Assembly: GCF_020085105.1 (NCBI RefSeq)
Contig: NC_058043.1
Location: forward strand, 10,219,167-10,283,166
Length of the DNA stretch: 64,000 nucleotides
Direction of reading: 5' to 3'
Source: Siniperca chuatsi
Taxonomy: Eukaryota > Chordata > Actinopteri > Centrarchiformes > Sinipercidae
Both the position numbers and the translations under genes were made by a program. How positions within the stretch are numbered: the first letter of the stretch is position 1; each line of letters begins with the position of its first letter. Of this stretch, positions 52,550 to 64,000 are shown piece by piece. Below the pieces are notes generated by a model. The model made no database searches, was not told the DNA's origin, and saw only the letters and a list, made by a program, of their open reading frames with translations.

Positions 52550-53660
52550 ACATTATTTTTATTTCATGAATAATAAATGTACTTACAGTTTGTATAAAAA
52601 ATATAGCAAAAGCTAAAGGCAAACAGCTGGCAGAAGAACACCAATACTGTGTCAGTCCAGGGGGGTATAGAGGGAATATCACCGACAATGTCACAGAAAT
52701 ATGAACAAAAGGGATATTCAGACCAAAATGGAAACTGTATATTTTGGTGCTGTCAAGTCTCTCTCCAGTCAGTTAACATATCAAATTGCATACAGTATTT
52801 GCCCTCTGTTAATAAAAAACTATAGAGGTATTGGAAGCTCTTAAAGAATATCAGTTATGTCATATAGAGTGGAAATTAGTTGCTACATGAAAGTCAAGGG
52901 TTTTGAGAGGATGTGTGTCCATTTGAAGCACTCAGGGATCCGAAACGGTGTGTGTTTAAAGGGACAGTTCACCCCAAAATCAAAAAAAATACACATTTTC
53001 CCTCTTACCTGTCGTGCGATTTATCCATCTACATATATAGATGTTTCAGTTTCATGTAGGAGCTATTTTCTTTCTACCGATAGTTCCTACATGAAACTGC
53101 TCACAACAAATCTGTGGATCATCTTGAGTAACCGGATCATGATTTCTGGAAAGAGACACTGCTGTTGAGTTTTTCAAATGTATTTTTTGGGTGCTTTGAG
53201 CACCACGAGCTGAGTGCCATTTAGTTCCATTATATTCAAGAGAAGGCAGACATCTCTACGGCCGATATGTCCAAAACTCGGCAACTCACAACAAAAAAAT
53301 GTAGATAGATAAATAGCAATATAGGTAAGAGGAAAAATATGTATTTTTGATTTTGGGGTGAACTGTCCCTTTAACATGTGTGAAAATTCAAATAGCAGAG
53401 GTAAGCTTTCACAGTGTCACTATGGGTATTATTTGTTAAAAAAAATGTTTGCAAATGAGCGACAATTACATCACTCAATGTCATTTTAAAATGAAGGCAT
53501 CCCCTCGTAGTGCATAATGGAAGCTCTCATTCTCTGGATAAAACCCAAACATATGTCTCTTTTAGAGGGACATACAGTATGTTATGTTGCGTCACATGTT
53601 TGCGCGAGCGTCAGCATCTCTCTAATTTGTTGTTGTCGTGACCCCGACAGCCTCTGTCGT
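52550..53660 (-). other. capza1: capza1 3' UTR (approximate)
   Basis: Follows the TAG stop at 53663-53661. The first good minus-strand AATAAA I see is near 52563-52558; if used, the UTR is about 1.1 kb and includes a complete inverted-repeat MITE. An earlier end is possible. Confidence 0.4.
52955..53374. mobile_element. MITE with ~80-bp terminal inverted repeats
   Basis: Both ends read TTTAAAGGGACAGTTCACCCCAAAATC inward, continuing through CCTCTTACCT to TTATC.ATCTACAT. Inside is a second mirror pair, TTTCATGTAGGA / TCCTACATGAAA (about 53051-53098). It is a familiar teleost MITE with no coding capacity. Confidence 0.93.
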
Positions 53661-57547
<3,887 letters not shown>

Positions 57548-58529
57548 CTTGGCTCAACGAAGTGTTAACAAAGCGACTGCTGGTGTTGCCAGGTATGTGT
57601 GACTCCTCCCAGCACAAACACAAGTCCAACCAGGAAACCTGTGCTATGTTGGGTGAGCTCACTTTCCATGTTGTCCTGAATATACAATAAATACGTTTGA
57701 TAAAGCGATAGAAACGACTTAGATAAAGACATGTTCGAATGCTGAACAACGAAAAAAAATAGTCTCAAAAAGTTTTTTTTAAAAATAATGTATTCTCTGA
57801 TATATTTTTAAAATGACATGCACATAACATAATGTATTTTTTCCCAAATGAAACTCAGGGAATATCATATATTTATATTACTTTCGCGTACAAATTGTAG
57901 CTGACAATATGCCAACCTGGCAACCCTTACGCGTTCAATTAGTATGGGATGGACAGTAAAGATGGGGGAAATGTTCATGTTTACGACTTGCGAGTGTTAA
58001 ATTCAACTCAAGACAGTTGTAGATTAAAGTTAGGGATGGTCGCTCATTGATAATAGGTATATCTATATCCATGAACTTTGGTTTGATTGCCTTGAAAGAC
58101 GAGTCTGGCTGACATGAGGCATCCATGTTTGTTTGGTTTATTGCACTTATGTTTTGCTATGAATATGTGTGGACTTTTAGAAATTGGGGATTTTCGTAGT
58201 CGTAAATAGCCTAAGACTTGGATGTCGATATGAACGCTATTTACAAAATGAAACATCGTAATTACGATAGCTCCGACGTTACCTGAACGCGGCATCAGCC
58301 CAGAAACAAAATAACAGACAGCATCACCTTGTGGCATTACTGGATAATAAAACTTTGCATTTGTTGAAAACACACGCACGTGTTTTCCACGCTTTCATTA
58401 GGCCTATCTTTTTGGTGGGATAGAAAAGTGTAACTTGTGTGACCGTTAAAGGGAAATGACTTGCCTGTGTTTACGGCAGCTCAAGAGATTGTCATCTTCC
58501 CCCGTGATCCTGTTAGAGGAGAAATGGTT

Positions 58530-59010
58530 CCAAGAAGTAGTCAAATCTTTTAAAAGTAGCAATACTACAAGTGTAAAAATACTCTGTTTCAAGGCAAAGT
58601 CCTGCATTTAAATATTTCTAGTATTAGCATCAAACTATAGGCTACTTAAAAGTGCCAAAAGTAAAAGTACTTATTATGCACAATCTTATATATTATATTA
58701 GTGGATTTAAATGATGTATTAATGTGTACATCACCTACATGTTGCAGCTGGTAAAAGTGGGGCTGGTTTTAATTACTTTATATACTGCTGGGTAGTAGCT
58801 TAATCTATAATAATACACCATGATGTATTAGTTGATTATATTTCGTATTAATAATCTAAATCTGCAAAGTAACTAGTAACTACAGATGTCAAATAAATGT
58901 AGAGGAGTAAAAAGTACAATACTTGCCTCCAAAATGTCGTGAGATGAGTATACATAGAAAGTAACATAAATGGAAATGCTCAAGTAAAGTACTTTCTCTC
59001 AGGTACAGAA
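58530..59010 (+). repeat. Family B element, copy 4
   Basis: CCAAGAAGTAGTCAAATC, AAAAATACTCTGTTTCAAGGCAAAGTCCTGCATTTAAA, AAAGTGCCAAAAGTAAAAGTACTTATTATGCA, GTAACTAGTAACTACAGATGTC and AAATGCTCAAGTAAAGTACTTTC. The ends are less well kept than in copy 3. Confidence 0.8.
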
Positions 59011-59334
59011 AAGGTATTACAAATGTTCAAGATTTGTATGTGGATGGGCTGTTCTCTAGTTTTTCTCATTTATCATCCACATTTGGACTACCTCCATCTC
59101 ATCTTTTCAGATATTTTCAGTTGAGACACTGTACCAGTTTAACATCACTTCCCCCAAAACAAACATGGGTCGATCTGCTTTAAATCCACAGGATTTATGT
59201 TGAGGATAAATGTACTAGATGTCATAACACTCCCTGCAGTCTAAGTTATATGTTTTCCTGTATCCAGAACTACGTACCTATTGGGATGGGTTTTTTTTTT
59301 TAAACTATGTCCTTAGTACTCAACTTCAACTTAC

Positions 59335-59570
59335 AACCATGTCCACTGATAGCAATTTTTGGAACCCCTAATGAAACATTTGCTCTTAACTCTAAACAAA
59401 ATCAAATCATTTTCTCTTTTAGCCAGATGGATTATACTGTTACACTGGAACTCTGCCAAACTTGAGAAAATAAAATATACACTGAGAGGCTCAAAGGAGA
59501 CATTTTTTCATGCATGGCAGCCCTTTATAACACATTTTAATGTTTTGCCTTCCGATTAATCCCAGTATGT
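59335..59570 (+). mobile_element. L1-type LINE ORF2 C-terminal fragment (degraded)
   Basis: Conceptual pieces FGTPNE, ARWIILLHWNSAK, LEKIKYTLRGSKETF and AWQPFITHFN, in two frames, match the conserved tail of fish L1/Tx1 ORF2 (W+S..P pattern followed by LEKI.YT.R and WQPF). There is a frameshift near 59400 and a deletion after NSAK, where the family has about 20 more residues. Dead copy. Confidence 0.75.
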
Positions 59571-59976
59571 ACCTGCCTACTTATGTGTGTTTGTTTACTT
59601 TTTCGGTTTTTCCTTCTCTTTTCCTGTTGAGTCAGTTTGTATTTTAGGTGTGTGTCAGTCAGCTGCGGTGGGGAATAATGTGAAGGTGTGTGTGTGTTTG
59701 TGTGTGTGGGGCGGGGTTAACATGCAGGGGTTAGTAATCTTATTGTGTTATGTTATTCTTGTTTTATTTCTCTTTTATTCAGTTATTTATTTGGAAAATC
59801 TGCAAAGTATACTGTCACAATTGAGATACATTGTACACTAACGGGGTCACACTGCACACACCAACGCCATCTTCGCCAGAATTAATTTACAACTAGCCAG
59901 TAGGGGGCGATGTATGTTCAATAGTGGCTGTGGCCGGAAAATCAATCTGCCGTAGAACCTAAAAGAAGAAGGTAAA

Positions 59977-60003
59977 GGAGAAGAAGAAGAAGAAGAAGAA
60001 GAA
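59977..60003 (+). repeat. (GAA)n tract
   Basis: GGAGAAGAAGAAGAAGAAGAA, just upstream of or inside the first exon of the RRM gene. Confidence 0.9.
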
Positions 60004-60004
60004 A

Positions 60005-60133
60005 AGGAACGCGCTGCCAGCTGCCATAAATGAAGTAAAAGAAGAAGAACATTCTTGTGACATGATAGCGAAACAGTTACGAGCTGGTTGTGGCTTTGAG
60101 AGACTGTAAACGGAGATACAATTCACGTTGAAG
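60005..60133 (+). other. Putative non-coding exon 1 of the RRM gene
   Basis: Ends at a strong donor AAG/GTGAGTAAAG. It contains two short upstream ORFs (ATGAAGTAA, and ATGATAGCG ending TAA 15 codons later). CpG-rich sequence follows just inside the intron (CGCGCGACCGG, TGCGCCGAGCTCCTCGCGGGAGCCCGC near 60475-60530), as around a promoter. The transcription start is unknown. Confidence 0.5.
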
Positions 60134-61339
60134 GTGAGTAAAGAGTTGCTCTGCGGTTTTTAATATAACGACATGCGCAGTGAAATCGTGTACCTTAATG
60201 TATGTGGCTATGTAGCTACGAAGCTTGCCGTTTTGTTTTAAGATAACTGGTATGCTAACGTTAAGAAGCTAACACAGGCCAAACAACTGGCGTTGATCAA
60301 GCTACGTGTACATCGTAAGTACATAACTATTAACACACCAAGGTATGGCGATTTGAAAGTTCAGATATGCTAACGTTAATATTAAGCCACTGATATTCTT
60401 ACACAACACAAACCAGTTACATTGTATTATCTGTTCTCATAGCACTGTGCTGTAGCGTGTGGTACGACATTTGTCGCGCGACCGGTGTTAAATCCTGCGC
60501 CGAGCTCCTCGCGGGAGCCCGCACAGCTAAAACTACCAGACATTGTAGCGATTTGTAATACAAAGTACTGTTTAAAAACGATATAATCTTCTTTGTCGGG
60601 TTGATCAATGATGATAAATGATCTGAAGACTATAGTGTATGAACATTTAGAGTCATCAGTGTTTTATTACTCAGAAGTAGTATTAACTTGATATGATTGG
60701 TCTGAAATTTGCACGTTTCCTTAGTTAATCTCTCGATATTTCTGAAGGCGAAATTATTGGTGTGTTTTATCGATGTGTTTCTAAACATAGCTTTTCAGAC
60801 ACTTATACTTAAAATAATTATAATAAAATGAGTTATTAATGCGCATAAATGAATATTGGGTGTTAAATTCATTCTTGTCAGGTCAAAGTTGATCACATAA
60901 AGTTAAGTATGTGTTGATAACTAATTTGATTACCGTCACAGTTGGATTTGAAGTGTCCTTACTGAGTGTTACTGAGAGGTGACTGCACTATTCGACAGAA
61001 CTGATTGTAGCCACCGAGTAATGCATCCCCTAATTATTTCAGGTCATTGTTAAATGTATGAAGCCAAAATGACCCAACACACGTACTGATAAAACCCTTT
61101 TAATTTATAGACTAACAGAAATAAAGTTAACAGTGTGTGAATTGCATTCCCTCCATTCTCAGACCAGGTGACTTTAGAGCTGTAAATAATGAACATGACA
61201 CACTACTTATTAGTTTTTTCTTTGGGAGACAGTTGTCAGTGTAATGTGAAGCTATTACAGCAGACATCTTAGAGCATGTGAAGGGATTTATTTCCTAAAC
61301 TGTGTAAAGTAGTTATTGACCCCCCCCCCTTTTTTTCAG
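60134..61339 (+). other. RRM gene intron 1
   Basis: From GTGAGT to a C- and T-rich tract ending TTTTTTTCAG. Apart from the CpG-rich patch near 60475-60530 nothing is recognised. Confidence 0.6.
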
Positions 61340-61400
61340 AGTCTTGGGAGTTTTTGTATTATGTGGACACAGAATCCAGGACATCCAGGTTCAAGTTAAG
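61340..61400 (+). other. Putative non-coding exon 2 of the RRM gene
   Basis: A 61-base segment with an excellent acceptor (CCCCCTTTTTTTCAG) and donor (AAG/GTATGT). Its ATG at 61361 opens only 12 codons and stops inside the exon, so it is a leader exon with a uORF, not the start of the protein. Confidence 0.55.
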
Positions 61401-63345
61401 GTATGTAAGGGGCTGCTCCCTAAAAAGCATTATGTACATTACCTCCTACCATAAATGTAACAGATGCCTTCTAATGTCAGTTTGTAATGTATGTGTTGGA
61501 ACTGAAAATCTTTAGAGATTTTCTTTTGCTGAAATCACTTTATATTGTGCCATCTAAGCCATGTAAAAACGTCAATTTATGCTGAAGACTTTTTTAAGAA
61601 AGTTGGTTTCTTTGAACAAAATTTGAATTTTGGCATTTTCAAGGTGACCATAAGCCCATGATTTGATTTCATCAGTGTGACTTTCCTCAAGATGTTTTTA
61701 CCATTTCAAGAGAAGAGGATAATTTGAACAAATGCTGCATTTTGATTTGTAGAAAACACTGAGAGTTGTCTGCACAGCTATTTAGTGAAAATAACGGACC
61801 TAACAGGAGCATATTTTTCTTGCCAAAAAATAACAAACATATCCGCTGCACTGAGATGCTTAACAATTTTACAGAGACAAAGTTTGAATGTGCGATGTGA
61901 CCCTAAACTTACAATGGAAAACTTAATAGAACATTTTGAATATCCGACTCTGGGATTGTAACAGTTTATTTTATATATATGTGGACACAGATTTTCATAA
62001 CCGTTTATCACGCTAAACAGTTGACGCTGTGTATCTCTGTGGGTATCTGTGCCATTTGCTCGACTTTCTCACAACAACTGTATAATGTTGCGATTTTTGT
62101 TCCACATGAAATGTTTGCGGCTTCGTTTTGCATACTGTGAAATGTGTGTTTTCACTATCAACTTAAAGCCAGTTTCAATGGCAACCATCTTTACATAGAA
62201 ACAACTCACCCACCATTAATTAGCTTGGAAATTTTGCATTTATGTTAGCATAAAATGGAAGCATATGCACACTGGTTAACATGCAAAGAGTCATGGTGCA
62301 TTTTTATGTAATGTCATAGTTAAATCTATTCTATAGTGGTACCAATAGTGCAGCCAATTTATATCATGGTGCAGTCTCTACAGGTGTGCCATTTATCCCG
62401 GATGTGAAGCCTACCCCTAGTTCTCATAATGAAAATCACTTGTTTTTCCAACACAACGTCGCGTATCTCTAGCTTTATAAATCCAGACTGCATCTTTCAT
62501 GCTCGGTTTTCACTACAAAATTTCAGCCTGGGAATCTTCTACTGATATTTAATTTAGCCCAGACAGATACACATGGAAATGGTCAACGTTGGGGAAATAT
62601 TTAGATGATAACATGATTTGCTGCCTGTTGAAACCTCTGGGCCCAGTGATCAACTACTTCAAACAAGATGTTATCAGAAACTGATTTTTGTGGATAGTTG
62701 AGGAGAAATTTGTCATTTCCAGAGCAGCCAATGGGCTGGAAAAAAGAAGACCAATGAAAGCCCAGCTAGTGCACATTTGTCCGATCAGCTGTAGGAATGG
62801 TTCATCTGCGGTACTACATGAAATTATGTCTGTCAAGCAAAAGAGCCTTGCCAAACCACAATGAGTGAAGTAAAATTGTGGGCCAGGCTTGCAAGGCTTT
62901 CACATCCCTGCACGAGGGAAAATCAGACGTCCGTTGCATCACCAAATTCGTGTGGCGGATTTTCATTTGCGTTTATTTATTTACTCGGCATTAATCATAC
63001 GCTGATGCCCCACTGCTGTCACTTGTGCCATAATTCAAGACAAGCTCTCCCATACGTAAAGGTCCAGTGCAGAGATACATCCAATAATATCCTGCCGTGC
63101 AAATGACCACCAAAGAAATGCAGGACGCATTAAAAATTATTTTCTAACACATGGTTTCGGAAGAATTTGCGATTTAACCATCACTAGGTATTTCAAATTT
63201 GAACATTTGCTACATCTGAAAATGAATTTGCCACATCATTTCCACTGTCTAAACTCTGTGATTTTGATCTGCAATTTTTGCTCTTCTAAAACTTTTTATC
63301 CTTCCAAGGAATTTGATCTCTTCTCTTAACTCACTGACGTTTCAG
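61401..63345 (+). other. RRM gene intron 2
   Basis: AT-rich, without a coding exon or any of the repeat families seen elsewhere. It ends CTCACTGACGTTTCAG. Confidence 0.6.
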
Positions 63346-64000
63346 GATCGTGGACGACAATTTTAAGACGCTTATTAGCGAACAAACCAAACGTTTTCAA
63401 GCATTTGAGACGCACGAAGAAAGAAACCAGTAAACCTTGGGATCGAGTCATGTCTCGCCGAAGAAGCCGCAGCGCATCACCAGGGCGTTATTCACGCTCC
63501 TGCAGCAGTAATGATCCTAGAGATTTGGAGAGAAGGATTTTTGTTGGGAATTTGCCGACATCCGACATGGAAAAGAAGGATATGGAAGACCTGTTCAGCC
63601 CATACGGGAAGATAGTCGGTCAGTAAACACAATATAAGCATTAAGTTGTCAATTGTAATTCATGACAATAATTCGAATAAAGCAGGCTGTCCTGAATGTC
63701 ACAAAAACAATTTTTAACTTGCATTTACATGTTTAGTAGCATTAACTTAGTCATCATGAATCGTTTTTCCATTAAATGCAAGTATGTAAAATTCGTAATG
63801 ATGTCCCTACTGATCATTTTTTAAAGTGGGTAAATGGGTAGGGATGGAAAATGTTCTTCAGAATGATCCTAAGTTTGTACCACTTAAAATGTTCCTCTTC
63901 CAGGCGTGTCCATGTTTCGTGGGTTTGGATTTGTACAATTTGAACGCGTTGAGGAAGCCGAAGCTGCAAAGGCGGCCCAACAGGGTCGAATATATAAAGG
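63346..64000 (+). CDS. RRM-domain nuclear protein, NCOA5-like or hnRNPC/RALY-like, 3'-partial
   Basis: The first coding exon starts after the acceptor at 63345. The chosen ATG is at 63450, the first in this frame in the exon, although the frame is open upstream to the acceptor. The first coding part ends at 63618 (GTCAGT donor) and resumes at 63904. The 88 visible residues are an RS-rich start (MSRRRSRSASPGRYSRS), then an RRM with RNP2 IFVGNL (30-35) and RNP1 RGFGFVQF (62-69). The layout and GRIYKG end recall fish proteins named NCOA5; the RRM type is that of hnRNPC/RALY. Probable role: RNA binding in splicing or transcription. The rest of the gene is beyond the window, so the name stays open. 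Confidence 0.75.

Larger units (their letters stand above)
49251..52550. other. Spacer between mov10 and capza1
   Basis: No gene recognised. It holds a family A fragment (49490-49640), a nearly full family B element (49645-50385), family A copy 11 (50402-50750) and AT-rich sequence. The 110- and 113-codon open frames near 51.75-52.1 kb overlap on opposite strands and look like chance. Confidence 0.65.
57548..59960. other. Spacer between capza1 and the RRM gene
   Basis: Head-to-head interval; both promoters should lie in it or at its edges. It holds a family B copy and an L1-like LINE fragment. No clear TATA box or other promoter motif can be named. Confidence 0.55.

Noticed and set aside
63405..63449. 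Earlier start (TTG) for the RRM protein
   Set aside because: The upstream frame is open but has no ATG; MSRRRSRSASPG at 63450 is the natural start.

Overview
The window is vertebrate nuclear DNA, almost certainly from a percomorph (spiny-rayed) teleost. Genes are split into short coding exons with GT-AG introns, coding density is low, and introns and spacers are packed with AT-rich dispersed repeats typical of fish. There are no operons, tRNA or rRNA genes, CRISPR arrays, or prokaryotic or viral genes.

Five protein genes can be built exon by exon with consistent reading frames. From left to right they are: (1) ppm1j, a PP2C-family phosphatase on +, lacking only its first exon, which lies beyond the left edge (coding exons 5431-13327, 3' UTR to about 14.65 kb); (2) rhoc, a 193-residue Rho GTPase on + (coding exons 28758-33901), with a possible non-coding first exon near 18.7-18.9 kb and a long 3' UTR to about 36.9 kb; (3) mov10, a 986-residue SF1 RNA helicase on - (21 coding exons, 48741 down to 37760); (4) capza1, the 285-residue F-actin capping protein alpha subunit on - (10 coding exons, 57547 down to 53661); (5) the 5' end of an RRM protein gene on + (non-coding exons near 60.0-60.13 and 61.34-61.40 kb, first coding exon from 63450), NCOA5-like or hnRNPC/RALY-like, running off the right edge. 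The order PPM1J-RHOC-MOV10-CAPZA1 matches the block I know from human 1p13, which supports orthology. The RRM gene would be a different right-hand neighbour from the human arrangement.

The genes are housekeeping or signalling genes and do not form one pathway. RhoC and CapZ both act on actin, PPM1J is a Ser/Thr phosphatase, and MOV10 is an RNA helicase of RNA silencing and retroelement restriction. rhoc and mov10 are tail to tail with only a few hundred bases between their likely poly(A) sites. capza1 and the RRM gene are head to head over about 2.4 kb.

The rest is repeats. They include about eleven copies of a TAATCGATTAATCG-ended element, several copies of an AAGTAAAAGTACTC family, three copies of a GCTAAGCTAAGCTAACCGG family, three copies of a longer element in ppm1j introns, several terminal-inverted-repeat MITEs, two degraded LINE ORF2 fragments and two long (AT)n tracts. 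I found no new biological system. The most unusual things are local: a perfect 38-bp hairpin and a double palindrome, each replacing part of a dispersed repeat (signatures of template-switch mutation); a tandem duplication of mov10 exon 4 collapsed by a microhomology deletion; a DEGG helicase motif II in mov10; a GC-AG intron in capza1; and small upstream ORFs in the RRM gene leader.
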